DNA from: an uncultured Clostridia bacterium
Lineage (GTDB): Bacteria > Bacillota > Clostridia > Christensenellales > Borkfalkiaceae
Direction: 5' to 3'
Assembly: GCA_934247225.1 (NCBI GenBank)
Contig: CAKQJE010000007.1
Coordinates: 33,016 to 97,015, forward strand
Length of the DNA: 64,000 bases
The notes beneath the pieces are model-generated. The model did not search any database. It had not been told where the DNA came from and saw only the letters and a list, made by a program, of their open reading frames with translations. How positions within the stretch are numbered: position 1 is the stretch's first letter; every line of letters begins with the position of its first letter. Shown piece by piece: positions 42,180 to 51,367 of this stretch. Made by a program: the position numbers and the translations under genes.

Positions 42180-44615
42180 ATGGATAAAAGAAGCTTGGAA
42201 TTATTAAAAAAAGCAAAAGCCGCGCTTGCGGACGAAAACGGATATCCGAAGATGCCGAGCGGTTGCTATTTTCTCGGCGCGGACGACGTGCTTTGCTTAA
42301 AACAGCCTAAGGGTGACGCGCGTTACCCTTATTCTTGCGACGGCTTGACGTATTGGGCGTATTCTTCGGGAAACACGAAGATAGAAGAAAGCACGTTCAA
42401 TATCGTTCTGCCTTTCGCGGGCGGAAGAGAACCCAACCTTTGCTTTTTTATAGGAGAAAAGAAAGGGGATAAGTTTTTCCCCGTTTCGATAACGGGCGCG
42501 GCGAAATTTCCGTTCGAGGAAAACGTTAAAAGATTCGTCGTTTTCTCGCCCGACGCGGCGAGATATTTCGTCGAAACCGAAAACCTCGCGGCATGCTTAA
42601 AAGCTTCGGTAAACGATAAAAAACAGGTCGTGTTCACGGTCACGGTCGAAAACGTTTCGGGCGAAAACGTCGAAACTTATTCGTCGGCGTATTTCGATCT
42701 TATGCTTTCTCACGCGCTTTGCGAGAACATAGAAACCAAGTGGTACAGACGTTGTAACTACAATGAAAACGAGTTCGATTTCTCGGTCACGGAGTATTTA
42801 TCCCGCACGTCCTGCTTCGAGCATACGGCGACCATTAAACGCGAAACAAGCGGCTATAAGTCGTTTAACACCACTTCCCGCGCACAATACCGCGGCGGAG
42901 AGAACGAGCAGATAACCGTTTCTTCCGCGCTTATAAACGGTAAGTTTTCAGGCGAAGACAAAACGCATACCGAATTTACCGACACCGCGGTTGCGGGCGA
43001 TATAATTCCGCTTACGCTTAAAAAAGGCGAAAGCGCGGAGTTTTCTTACATGCTTACCGTAAACGGCGGGCGTTTAAGCGAAAATTATCAATCGGCGAAA
43101 GTCGGCGAGGATATCCCGCCCGTCAGGATAAAAGGCGACTTCGGAGAAGTTCCCGCAAAAACGCTCGAATATTTTATCAAAAACGTACACCGTCAGAACG
43201 AATTCTGCGCCCGCGCCAAAAACTACGCGGGTCCGTACATCGGCATAAGGGATATTTTCCAGCAGCTCGAATCCGCGCTTTTGTGGATTCCCGAGTATTG
43301 CAGAGGTAAAATCGTCGAGGCTTTGAACTATATAGGGGTGGACGGCAGAGCGCCGAGACAGTACTCCTATCCCGCGGCGAAAGGCGCGATTCCGCCGATG
43401 GATCTTCGTCCGTTCGTCGATCAGGGCGTGTGGATAATCTCCACCGTTTACACGTATCTTGCCTACACGAACGATTTTTCTATCCTCGACGAAGTGTGCG
43501 GCTACTACGAATTTGACGGAAACACGGTGCTTTTAAACGACGAAAAAGATACGGTTTTGGACCACCTTGTGAGAATAACCGAGTTCCTTCGCCGCAATCT
43601 CGATAAGGAAACGGGCTGTCTTCACGCGCTTTACGGCGATTGGAACGACGCGCTCGACGGTCTCGGGAAAACCGACGACGAGGGCAAAGAATACGGCACG
43701 GGCGTGTCCGTTATGGCGACTTTGCAATATTGCCGCAACCTCGCCGAAATATCCGAAATCTTGCGCAAAAAAGGCGATAACGCGAAAGCCGACGAGTACT
43801 TAACGGTACGCGAGGGCGTGAAAAACGGACTTTTAAAATACGCCGTAGTCGAAAACGACAAAGGCGAAAGGAAAATTCTGCACGGCTGGGGAGACAAGAG
43901 GAGTTATTTCGTCGGAAGTTTCTCGGATAACGACGGCGAAAACCGCGACGGACTCACCGCCGACGCGTTCTGGATTATTTCCGGCGCGCTCGATTGGGAT
44001 AAATCGCTTAAAAACGATATTCTTTCGGCGTATAAACGGCTCGATTCCAAATACGGCTTGAAGACTTTCAATCCCTATTTCGCGCCGACTAACGACAAAG
44101 TAGGGCGTATCACGAGGCTTCCCGAGGGAACGGCGGAAAACGGCGCGGTGTATATCCACGCAACGCTTTTCGGCATACGTTCGCTGTTCATCGCGGGAGA
44201 GGACAAGCTTGCATACGAGCAGATTTATAAAATTCTTCCGCCCGCGCACAAAATGATTACGACGACGCCTTTCGTTATGCCCAACTCCTATATCGAAAAC
44301 GAGAAAAAGGGCTTCGACGGCGAGTCTATGAGCGATTGGTTCACGGGCAGCGGCTGCGTGCTTTTGAAAACGCTTTATTTCGACGTGTTCGGTTTGAAAG
44401 CCGATCTGAGCGGACTGACGATCGCCCCCGCGGGGAATATGCCGTTCGAAGAACTTTCCGTTTCGGTTTCGATAAAGGGCGCGAAGATAAATCTCACGCT
44501 TAAAAAGGGCGAAAACAAATCGATAACCGTAAACGGCAAAACCGCAAGCGGCAGCGAAGTAAAACTTACAAACGCCGAGCTTAAAGGCGAAATAAACGTT
44601 GAAATCGTATTATAA
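42180..44615 (+). CDS. GH94-like glycoside phosphorylase
   Basis: 811 residues from the ATG at 42180, which has AGAGGA in front; the open frame continues upstream without a credible start. GH94 landmarks are the N-terminal beta domain, PYIGIRDIFQQLESALLW (RDxxQD-like), ALYGDWNDALDGL with catalytic-type Asp490 in GDWND, and a C-terminal SDWFTGSGCVLLKTLYFDVFGLKADLSGLTIAPAGNMPFEE (WxTGxxxx plus DGLxIxP). GH94 enzymes phosphorolyse beta-linked disaccharides, saving one ATP per cleavage. The substrate (cellobiose, laminaribiose, chitobiose or other) cannot be read. It lies between a barrel enzyme and a GH31 enzyme, so it takes part in intracellular degradation. Confidence 0.85.
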   Translation: MDKRSLELLKKAKAALADENGYPKMPSGCYFLGADDVLCLKQPKGDARYPYSCDGLTYWAYSSGNTKIEESTFNIVLPFAGGREPNLCFFIGEKKGDKFFPVSITGAAKFPFEENVKRFVVFSPDAARYFVETENLAACLKASVNDKKQVVFTVTVENVSGENVETYSSAYFDLMLSHALCENIETKWYRRCNYNENEFDFSVTEYLSRTSCFEHTATIKRETSGYKSFNTTSRAQYRGGENEQITVSSALINGKFSGEDKTHTEFTDTAVAGDIIPLTLKKGESAEFSYMLTVNGGRLSENYQSAKVGEDIPPVRIKGDFGEVPAKTLEYFIKNVHRQNEFCARAKNYAGPYIGIRDIFQQLESALLWIPEYCRGKIVEALNYIGVDGRAPRQYSYPAAKGAIPPMDLRPFVDQGVWIISTVYTYLAYTNDFSILDEVCGYYEFDGNTVLLNDEKDTVLDHLVRITEFLRRNLDKETGCLHALYGDWNDALDGLGKTDDEGKEYGTGVSVMATLQYCRNLAEISEILRKKGDNAKADEYLTVREGVKNGLLKYAVVENDKGERKILHGWGDKRSYFVGSFSDNDGENRDGLTADAFWIISGALDWDKSLKNDILSAYKRLDSKYGLKTFNPYFAPTNDKVGRITRLPEGTAENGAVYIHATLFGIRSLFIAGEDKLAYEQIYKILPPAHKMITTTPFVMPNSYIENEKKGFDGESMSDWFTGSGCVLLKTLYFDVFGLKADLSGLTIAPAGNMPFEELSVSVSIKGAKINLTLKKGENKSITVNGKTASGSEVKLTNAELKGEINVEIVL

Positions 44616-44675
44616 AACGCATTTAAGCGTTATAATAAACGCGGAAATCTTAACATTATAATAAACGCAGAAATC
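44616..44675 (+). repeat. Short direct repeats between GH94-like and GH31 genes
   Basis: TTATAATAAACGCGGAAATC at 44631-44650 is followed by TTATAATAAACGCAGAAATC at 44656-44675, about 25 bases apart. The second copy occupies the expected ribosome binding region of the GH31 gene, which has no other obvious one. Confidence 0.7.
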
Positions 44676-44680
44676 GAATT

Positions 44681-46222
44681 GTGATAAAAAAGATAAAATT
44701 CGAAAAAGACGAATTCTGGTATGCGGGCGTTGTCGATTACGGCGAGAAATTCCCCGTCGGAGAAGATGACGAGCTTTTCGTCGACATGTCCGTAAATTTA
44801 ACTCACAGCCAGCTTAACCCCGTTTTTCTCAGCAATAAAGGGCGGTATATCTGGCTCGAAAGCGGCGGGAGCGTGAATTTTCGTCACGGGGAAATTACCG
44901 TCGAAGCCGAGGATTGCGACTTTAAAAAATGCGGCGAAACGCTTAAAAGCGCGGCGATCGCGGCGGCGGAAAAACATTACCCGCCTACGGGGAAAACTCC
45001 CGATATAAGAGCGTTTTCCGCGCCGCAGTACTGCTCGTGGACGGTGTTTTTGTGGTCGCAGAATCAGGAAAAAATTCTCGATTACGCGCGTTCGATCGTG
45101 AAAAACGGGTTTAAACCGGGGATAATCATTATAGACGACACCTGGCAGAAGGATTACGGCGTGTGGGATTTCAATCCCGCGTATTTTCCCGACCCGCGCG
45201 CTATGATAAAAGAACTTAACGAGCTTGGGTTTATCGTTTCGTTGTGGATATGTCCGTACATTTCGCCCGATTCGCCTAAGTCCGCCGACTACGCGCCCTG
45301 GATTTTCGACCATATGCGCGAGGGGAGAGTTATCCAAAAGGACGGCAAACCGCTTTTCGCTTCCTGGTGGGAGGGCTATTCCGCTCAGCTCGATTTCGTA
45401 TCGGGCGACTCTGCGAAAAAGTGGATAAACGAAAACGCCCGCAGACTTATGAACGATTACGGCGTTGCGGGGTTCAAAATGGACGGCGGAGATCCCGAGT
45501 ATACGGCGGAAGAATGCGAGCTTAAAAACGAGCAATCGAGGCTCTGGATAGACAGCATAGATAACGACTTAAAAGAGGCGAGAAGTTTATATAAGTCCGC
45601 CAATAAGCCGATTATCTGCCGTTTGAACGATAAAAAGCACGTCTGGAAATCGGACGGCGGGGAGTGGCTCGGATTGTCGTCGCTCCTGCCGTGTATTTTA
45701 ACGCAAGGCTTAGCGGGCTACGTGTTCGGCTGCCCCGATATGGTCGGCGGCGGTCTGGCGGCGGATTTTATCGACAAAAGCAAGCTCGACGACGAGCTTA
45801 TAATCCGCTGGTGCGAAGCTTCGGCGCTGCTTCCTATGATACAGTTCTCGCTGGACGTGTGGAACAGAAAGGAAAACAGGGTAGCCGAGATTTGTAAAAA
45901 AACGGCGGATCTGCGCGAAAAGTTCACGCCGTATATCGTCGAAAAACTTTCCGACGCGGCAAAAAGCGGCGTGCCTGCCGTCAGATATCTCGAATACGAG
46001 TATCCGTTGTCGGGATATGAAAAAATAACCGACGAGTTTATGCTCGGCGATAAGTATCTCGTTGCGCCCGTGCTTGAAAAAGGCGCTAAGAAAAGAAAAG
46101 TGGTTTTCCCGAAAGGGAAATGGAAAGATATCGAAAGCGGAGAAATTTTCGGCAAGGGAGAATATGAAATTTCGGCGCCGATAGATAAATTGCCCGTGTT
46201 CGAAAAATTTGACAAAGAATAA
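44681..46222 (+). CDS. GH31-family alpha-glycosidase
   Basis: 513 residues, starting at a GTG and lacking a signal peptide. The barrel shows GFKPGIIIIDDTWQKDYGVWDFNPAYFPDPRAMIKELNELGFIVSLWICPYI, the GH31 nucleophile motif FKMDGGD with Asp268, and the later VFGCPDMVGGG and RWCEASALLPMIQFS segments typical of the family, followed by a small beta domain. GH31 contains alpha-glucosidases, alpha-xylosidases and others. The ribosome binding site is poor, and a repeat fills the upstream gap. It is the last gene of the cytoplasmic glycan run and is closed by a strong terminator. Confidence 0.92.
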   Translation: MIKKIKFEKDEFWYAGVVDYGEKFPVGEDDELFVDMSVNLTHSQLNPVFLSNKGRYIWLESGGSVNFRHGEITVEAEDCDFKKCGETLKSAAIAAAEKHYPPTGKTPDIRAFSAPQYCSWTVFLWSQNQEKILDYARSIVKNGFKPGIIIIDDTWQKDYGVWDFNPAYFPDPRAMIKELNELGFIVSLWICPYISPDSPKSADYAPWIFDHMREGRVIQKDGKPLFASWWEGYSAQLDFVSGDSAKKWINENARRLMNDYGVAGFKMDGGDPEYTAEECELKNEQSRLWIDSIDNDLKEARSLYKSANKPIICRLNDKKHVWKSDGGEWLGLSSLLPCILTQGLAGYVFGCPDMVGGGLAADFIDKSKLDDELIIRWCEASALLPMIQFSLDVWNRKENRVAEICKKTADLREKFTPYIVEKLSDAAKSGVPAVRYLEYEYPLSGYEKITDEFMLGDKYLVAPVLEKGAKKRKVVFPKGKWKDIESGEIFGKGEYEISAPIDKLPVFEKFDKE

Positions 46223-46228
46223 AAAAAT

Positions 46229-46270
46229 CCGCTCGGCTTTTGTTTTTACAAAAGCCGAGCGGAGATAATA
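46229..46270 (+). terminator. Terminator between convergent genes
   Basis: Perfect 15-bp stem CCGCTCGGCTTTTGT / ACAAAAGCCGAGCGG, loop TTTT. A7 lies on its left, so on the minus strand it is followed by U7. It separates the GH31 gene from the minus-strand lipoprotein. Confidence 0.9.
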
Positions 46271-46275
46271 AAAAT

Positions 46276-46316
46276 AGAAAAGGATAACGACTTAAAGCCG
46301 CTATCCCTTTTTTTGC
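46276..46316. terminator. Second hairpin between convergent genes
   Basis: GGATAACG and CGCTATCC-like arms pair around CTTAAAGC and are followed by T7 on the plus strand. It overlaps the 3' side of the minus-strand lipoprotein. Confidence 0.6.
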
Positions 46317-46322
46317 GATAAT

Positions 46323-49277
46323 TTATTTCTTATCGTTGATTATTTCTTCTTTGTCCGTCGTGCCGATAAACGTAATCGTTTTATCGGTGCCGTCGAACTC
46401 GAATACGTTCCAGACGTTATAATCGTCGTTTTCGCCTTCCTCTTCAACGGGAACATAGAAAGTGTAAGAAGCGGAAACGTCGTATCCGATATAAACTCTC
46501 ACCACCGCGCCGGACATCGAAAGGTTTCTTTCGTTGCTGAAATTCCGAACCGAATATTCGTAAGTTTCGCCCTGTATCGGAGCGGAAATTATTATCGTTT
46601 CCGTGCCGTAACCCGAAACGCCGTCCTTATCGAGACTTGCGCCGAGATCGTTTTTCGCGCCGTAGTAAACGTGTCTGTCGTCGCCGTAAACAAGATGCGA
46701 ATCGAGATCCGCGGGTTTTTCGCCCCAGGTGAGTACTATACGAACGGTATCTTTGCTAAGGTCGGAAATTCTTACGACGGAAGCGTTCTGATGCTCGATC
46801 GTCTTATCCGCGATAACTTTTATCTGCAAAACGCAGTCGTTGTAGCGATTGAATTTGTTTTCGGCGTCCTCGTCGGTGATTTTAAGAGTGTAGTTGCCTT
46901 GTTTAAGGTTTTCGAAACGGTATTGTCCGTTTTCGTCGGTATAAGCCGAAGCGATTATTTCGCCGCTCGTGTTCGTCACGCCTTCGTAAACGTCAACTTT
47001 AAGTCCCGGAACGGGATTACCCGTTTTTCCGTCGAAAATCGTTCCGCTTGCGGATCCCGTCTTTTCTTCGTCGGTGGCTTTAAACATTTCGAGCGCGAGG
47101 TTATAAGCTTCGGTCATATCGGCGTGGATCGTCAAAGTTTCCGTTATCGGCGCGTATCCGTCGGCTGTGGCAACAAGCCTGTAAACGCCCGCCGTAAGCC
47201 CCGTGAACATATATTCGCCGTAATCGTCGGTCGTGGTTTCGGCTTTTTGTGTGTTGGTGCCGTTTATTCTTTCGAGCGCAAGGCTAACGCCGCGAAGTAT
47301 TCTGTTGTTATTGTAGTTAAAATCGCCGTCGGCAACGTAAACTTTTCCGAAAAGATCTATCGAAACGGCTTTGTCCATAACGATGTCGAATTCGTCTTCC
47401 GCGCCCGAAAGTTCGGTTTCGACGGTTATATATCCGTCGGACTTAACGGTCAGCGTGGTTTCGGGAATATCCGAAAACTCGTAGCGACCGTTTTCGTCGG
47501 ACTCGGTTTCGAAAGTAATTCCGCCGAAAACTATTTTAAGTTCCGCGCCGACGAGTATTTCCGCAGGAGAAAGCGGCGTTTCGGTGTCGGAAACGACGAC
47601 CGAACCCGAAATACTGCGGGCGGGTGCGGCATAATCGCTCGCGACTATGTATCTTATGTTTTCTACCTCGATAAACACCGTTTCGCCTTTCGGAGCGGTA
47701 ACGGTTCCGTCGGCAGAAACGTCGTAATCATCGTGTTTTGCGCTATGGAGAAGTTTACCGTCTTCGTCGAAAACGTAAATGTGTTCGACGATGAATTTAT
47801 AACCCGTAACGACCGAATTGCCGACGGCGTAATACACGTCGTCGTCCACGGTAACGAATTCGTTGTCGAAAACCGACTCGGGGATAAGCGCGCCGTCTTC
47901 TCCGAAATCGTAAACCGACATATCGACAACCCGAACGCCGATAAGGATTTTGTTGTCCGTCGTAACGTAATACGTCTTTTCGTCCACGACGGTAAATCCG
48001 ATTTCGAATACTTTTTCTTTGTTCAATGCGCCGCTTGCCGCAAACTCGTAAATTCCGTCTTCGATAACTTTGATTTTACCTTTGACGATAACGCCCTCTT
48101 CGGCATAATACGTCTCGTCTCCCACGTCGAAGAATTCGCCGTCGAAAACTTTGTCGGTTAAAATTCCGTCTTCGTCGAAAAGGTAAGCCTTGTCTTCGAT
48201 AACGTAATTGCCTTTGATCACTTTTCCGTTCACGGCATAATATTTATTTTCGCCGATTTCGAAAAATTCGTTATCGAAAATTTTATCGGATAAAATTCCG
48301 TCGTCGCCGAAAAGGTAAACAAAGTCTTCGATGATGTTTATTCCCGTAACGATTTTTCCGTTTAAGGCGTAATATCTGTTGCCGTCGATCTCGAAAAATT
48401 CTTTGTCGAAAATTTTATCGGGAACGACTCCGTCCTTATCTGCGGAATAAACGGTCGTGTCGACGATGAAATAAGTGTTTTTAACTATTTCGTCCGAAAT
48501 TACGTAATATCTGTTGCCGTCGGAAAGTATAAACGCCTTATCGATCGCAAGGTCGGTTAAGTTTCCGTCGTTGTCGTAAACTTTGATTTCTCCGTTTTCG
48601 ACTTTTACCGTCTTAGAGACTTTGTTGTTTTCGGCATAATATGTGTTTCCGTCGAAATAAACAAGCTCTTTGTCGAAAACTCTGTTTTCGTTAAGCTTGC
48701 CGTCGTCGCCGAAATCGTAGATTTTTCCGTCTAAGATAAATGCGCCGTAAACGATTTTGTTGTTTATCGCATAATAGGTATCGCCGTCGATTTTTACGAA
48801 TTCGTTGTCGAAATGCGCGTTCGGAACGTGATTGCCGTCGTCGCCGAAATCGTGAACGGTTCCGTCGATCAGAGTTAAACCGAAAGCAACGCGGTTTTGT
48901 TCGATATAGTAAGTTTTACCTTCTATCTTAACGAACTCTTTGTCGAAAACCTTGTTTTCGTTAAGCGCGCCGTCGTCGCCGAAATCGTAAATCTTGCTTC
49001 CGATAATAACGACGCCCGTTGCCGCGCGGTTGTCTTTTGCATAATAAATTCTGCCGCCGATCGTCACGAATTCCTCGTCGGCGATAACTCTCACGCCGTT
49101 TACGAAAATGAAGATTTCCCCGTTCGAAACGTAATTTTCGATCGTTGCGGATTGGCTTTCCTGCGGAACGGAGTCGGGTTTATCCGACGAGTCCGTCAGC
49201 GCGCATGCGGAAAATGCGAAAAGCATTGCGACAAGCGCGATCAATAAAGCCGTTTTGAATAAATTTCGGTTTTTCAT
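46323..49277 (-). CDS. Lipoprotein with choline-binding-like repeats and carboxypeptidase-regulatory domains
   Basis: 984 residues with lipobox AFSAC (Cys near residue 26). About ten repeats of 44-46 residues follow (residues about 60-535), each like VFDKEFVKI-G-TYYA-NNK-V-G-x-I-DGKIYDFGDDG-L: the pattern of choline/cell-wall-binding repeats but without the Trp that binds choline. Three carboxypeptidase-regulatory-like beta domains follow (GSVVVSDTETPLSPAEILV, LERINGTNTQKAETTTDDYGEYMFTGL, GTIFDGKTGNPVPGLKVDVYEG). The last 150 residues match DUF2135/YfaP (IVLTWGEKPADLDSHLV). It is probably a cell-surface binding protein. It has its own consensus promoter. Confidence 0.85.
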   Translation of the reverse strand: MKNRNLFKTALLIALVAMLFAFSACALTDSSDKPDSVPQESQSATIENYVSNGEIFIFVNGVRVIADEEFVTIGGRIYYAKDNRAATGVVIIGSKIYDFGDDGALNENKVFDKEFVKIEGKTYYIEQNRVAFGLTLIDGTVHDFGDDGNHVPNAHFDNEFVKIDGDTYYAINNKIVYGAFILDGKIYDFGDDGKLNENRVFDKELVYFDGNTYYAENNKVSKTVKVENGEIKVYDNDGNLTDLAIDKAFILSDGNRYYVISDEIVKNTYFIVDTTVYSADKDGVVPDKIFDKEFFEIDGNRYYALNGKIVTGINIIEDFVYLFGDDGILSDKIFDNEFFEIGENKYYAVNGKVIKGNYVIEDKAYLFDEDGILTDKVFDGEFFDVGDETYYAEEGVIVKGKIKVIEDGIYEFAASGALNKEKVFEIGFTVVDEKTYYVTTDNKILIGVRVVDMSVYDFGEDGALIPESVFDNEFVTVDDDVYYAVGNSVVTGYKFIVEHIYVFDEDGKLLHSAKHDDYDVSADGTVTAPKGETVFIEVENIRYIVASDYAAPARSISGSVVVSDTETPLSPAEILVGAELKIVFGGITFETESDENGRYEFSDIPETTLTVKSDGYITVETELSGAEDEFDIVMDKAVSIDLFGKVYVADGDFNYNNNRILRGVSLALERINGTNTQKAETTTDDYGEYMFTGLTAGVYRLVATADGYAPITETLTIHADMTEAYNLALEMFKATDEEKTGSASGTIFDGKTGNPVPGLKVDVYEGVTNTSGEIIASAYTDENGQYRFENLKQGNYTLKITDEDAENKFNRYNDCVLQIKVIADKTIEHQNASVVRISDLSKDTVRIVLTWGEKPADLDSHLVYGDDRHVYYGAKNDLGASLDKDGVSGYGTETIIISAPIQGETYEYSVRNFSNERNLSMSGAVVRVYIGYDVSASYTFYVPVEEEGENDDYNVWNVFEFDGTDKTITFIGTTDKEEIINDKK

Positions 49278-49316
49278 ATTTATCTCTCCATAATATATAT
49301 AGATATGATCGGTTTT

Positions 49317-49345
49317 ATTATAACAGACGACGAACGGTTAGTCAA
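49317..49345 (-). promoter_or_regulatory. Promoter of the repeat lipoprotein
   Basis: Minus strand: TTGACT, 17-bp spacer, TATAAT, about 40 bases before the start codon. A GGAGAG ribosome binding site follows. Confidence 0.9.
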
Positions 49346-49374
49346 GCGAACGATAAAAAATCAATCGTCGGGCA

Positions 49375-49410
49375 TAAAAAAACGGTTTGCCCGTTTTCGG
49401 GCAAACCGTC
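49375..49410 (-). terminator. Terminator of LRR lipoprotein gene
   Basis: Twelve-base stem ACGGTTTGCCCG / CGGGCAAACCGT with loop TTTT; on the minus strand it is followed by a run of seven U (seven A at 49376-49382 on the plus strand). Confidence 0.92.
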
Positions 49411-49431
49411 GGTATGGTTGATTTTATTCTT

Positions 49432-50766
49432 TTATTCGGCAGGAGTCTCGGGAGTTTCGGGGTTCTCGGGTTCTTTTTCCGCGTCTTTGTAAAGCTTATC
49501 GCTTAAACCGGAGAAAATCTTTGCCAAAGAACCGTCTTTAATCATCTGATTGTCTTTGTCGATAATGATTTCGTTTCCGAGCTTAACTTCGATGATACCC
49601 GTGCAGCCGTTGAAAGCTTTTTCTTTAACGTCGCCGTTTTCGAGATTTAAGGAAGCGTTCAGAACGAGTTTAACAAGACCCGTGCAGCCGCCGAAAGCAA
49701 GCTCGCCGATCTTTTCAACGTCGCCGAGAGCTAATTCGCCTACGGAGAAATCGTCGCCTTTGCCGAGAGCGGTGCAGCCGTTGAACGCGCTGTCTTCGAT
49801 AACTTTAACGCCTTTGAAAGAAGTTGCTTTATCTACGGTTACGTTCTTTAAAGAGGTGCAGCCTTTGAACGCGTTTTTGCCGATCGTAAGAGAAGTTCCG
49901 TCAACATAAACGTTTTCGAGAGCGGTGCAGCCGTCGAAAGTTTCCGCAAAGATATCGTTTCCTTTAAGAGAAACTTCTTTGATTACGGTAACGCCATAGA
50001 AAGCGTAAGGCTGAACGGCGCAATCCGCATAGGATTTAACGGTGATGGTGTATTCGCCTTCTTCGCCTTCCGCGGGAAGAACGTATTCGCCGTCGTCGTT
50101 TTTATTGACCTTGATTTCCTTTTCTTCGGATTTGATTTCGCCCGTTATAACTACGGTTTCCAAAGTGGTGGGAATGTAGTAAGTAGCGGTGTTTCCGCTT
50201 GCGCCGTCGTTATAAGTCTGGGTGCAGGCGGTAAGCGAAGAGGTGGAAGCCGTTCCGAAAATATATCCGAAAAGCTTGTTCTGATTTGCGGCGCCCGTCA
50301 TACCGTTCGTTGCGTCTGGCGCGCCTTTTTCCGCGCCGGCAAAGGGAAGGGTAATCTTTTTGAGAGCCGAAAGGTTGGAAAACGCGCCTTCTTCGATGGA
50401 TTTAACGTTTTCGCCTACGACGAGTTCCTCGATGAACGAAAGACTGTCGATTGCGTTGGCTTTGATTTTCGTTACGTTTGCGGGAACGGTTACCGTTTTA
50501 ACGGTGTTCTCGTCGTAAGAGTTATGGTCGGGGTCGTTGGCGGTGAAGCCTTTTGCGAGTTCCGCATAGTCCTTCTTTGCGATAAGGTCCTTTGCGGCGT
50601 CCGAAACGGTGTAGCCGTTAAGCGTGACTTCGCCGTCCGCTTCGGTTATATCCCAGGTAAATTTAACGGTTTTGTCGGTAGTTTTGTCGTTTCCGCACGA
50701 CGTGAGCGCGGCAAAAAGCGTTGTCGCGAGCGCGAGCGATAAAACAAAAGCAATGATTTTTTTCAT
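49432..50766 (-). CDS. BspA-like leucine-rich-repeat lipoprotein
   Basis: 444 residues with lipobox ALTSC (Cys near residue 24). After a short Lys/Asp-rich beta region, residues about 85-405 contain BspA/Treponema-type leucine-rich repeats (LRR_5): CTSLKNVTVDKATSFKGVKVIEDSAFNGCTALGKGDDFSVGELALGDVEKIGELAFGGCTGLVKLVL. The repeats are broken by a non-repeat insertion at about 140-250. The C-terminal tail is Pro/Glu-rich (EKEPENPETPETPAE) without an anchor. Proteins of this type bind host or neighbouring-cell surfaces. It lies behind a consensus promoter and ends in its own terminator, so it is monocistronic. Confidence 0.88.
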   Translation of the reverse strand: MKKIIAFVLSLALATTLFAALTSCGNDKTTDKTVKFTWDITEADGEVTLNGYTVSDAAKDLIAKKDYAELAKGFTANDPDHNSYDENTVKTVTVPANVTKIKANAIDSLSFIEELVVGENVKSIEEGAFSNLSALKKITLPFAGAEKGAPDATNGMTGAANQNKLFGYIFGTASTSSLTACTQTYNDGASGNTATYYIPTTLETVVITGEIKSEEKEIKVNKNDDGEYVLPAEGEEGEYTITVKSYADCAVQPYAFYGVTVIKEVSLKGNDIFAETFDGCTALENVYVDGTSLTIGKNAFKGCTSLKNVTVDKATSFKGVKVIEDSAFNGCTALGKGDDFSVGELALGDVEKIGELAFGGCTGLVKLVLNASLNLENGDVKEKAFNGCTGIIEVKLGNEIIIDKDNQMIKDGSLAKIFSGLSDKLYKDAEKEPENPETPETPAE

Positions 50767-50831
50767 TCTTTTCTCCTTGACTTTGCGTCCGAAAACGGAC
50801 GAATCGTCGGTTACATAGTATATTCTTTAAA

Positions 50832-50860
50832 ATTCTACCATTAAATTATTTTTTTGTCAA
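50832..50860 (-). promoter_or_regulatory. Promoter of LRR lipoprotein gene
   Basis: Minus strand: TTGACA, 17-bp spacer, TAGAAT, followed by a GGAGAA ribosome binding site. Confidence 0.85.
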
Positions 50861-50902
50861 TGGTTCGATTGACATTATTTATAATTATTTGTAAATTTAT
50901 TG

Positions 50903-50950
50903 CGAAAAAAAAACGACCGCCCCTTCGTTTGTCTTGAATCGGGCGGCTTT
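50903..50950 (-). terminator. Terminator of FmdB-like gene
   Basis: GCCGCCC and GGGCGGT pair across a loop of about 18 bases; on the minus strand the T-rich TTTTTTTT (A8 at 50906-50913 on the plus strand) follows. Confidence 0.7.
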
Positions 50951-51041
50951 TAAAGTCGTTATCGGTTCTTTTTTCGGCTATTATCGGGTTGTTTCGATGG
51001 CGCGGAAAGTCGTTCCGGCTTTTTTCGGGAAGTCTTTCAGG

Positions 51042-51239
51042 TCAATGACAGCCGCCGCAGGTTTTGCAGTTGCCGGTGCAGCCCGCTTTTTTCGCGCCCG
51101 TGGCGGAATAAACCGCGCCGCTGTAATTTTTTTCGGCTTTTTCCCCGCAGGACGGGCATTTGACTTCTTCGTCGTATTTTTTGACGTACTCCTCGAAAAT
51201 TTTGCCGCACTTTAAGCATTTATATTCAAAAAAAGGCAT
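51042..51239 (-). CDS. FmdB-family zinc-ribbon protein
   Basis: 65 residues. The opening MPFFEYKCLKCGKIFEEYVKK and the CPSCGEKAEK pair (Cys8, Cys11, Cys29, Cys32) are the hallmark of the FmdB/CxxC_CxxC_SSSS family, a putative regulatory zinc ribbon. The Cys-rich C-terminal tail (GCTGNCKTCGGCH) has four further cysteines, as is usual for many family members. It is short and cytoplasmic; its function is unknown. It has its own promoter, GGAG ribosome binding site and terminator. Another open frame in the same stretch is out of frame with the cysteine pattern and was rejected. Confidence 0.9.
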   Translation of the reverse strand: MPFFEYKCLKCGKIFEEYVKKYDEEVKCPSCGEKAEKNYSGAVYSATGAKKAGCTGNCKTCGGCH

Positions 51240-51276
51240 AGGTTTCTCCGTTTTCTCCGATTAAAACTATGCCTTT

Positions 51277-51305
51277 ATGATACGCTTTTTTAAGTTTTTT
51301 GTCAA
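51277..51305 (-). promoter_or_regulatory. Promoter of FmdB-like gene
   Basis: Minus strand: TTGACA, 17-bp spacer, TATCAT, about 40 bases upstream of the ATG. Confidence 0.85.
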
Positions 51306-51367
51306 ACTTTTTTAAGTTTTTGCCAAACGATGTCCGAGGTTTTCCGGCGGCGAGCGTCGTCGGTCTG

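Noticed and set aside
46671..48161. A 496-residue plus-strand frame antisense to the repeat lipoprotein
   Set aside because: It exists because the coding strand avoids certain codons; the opposite frame has lipobox, repeats, promoter and ribosome binding site.
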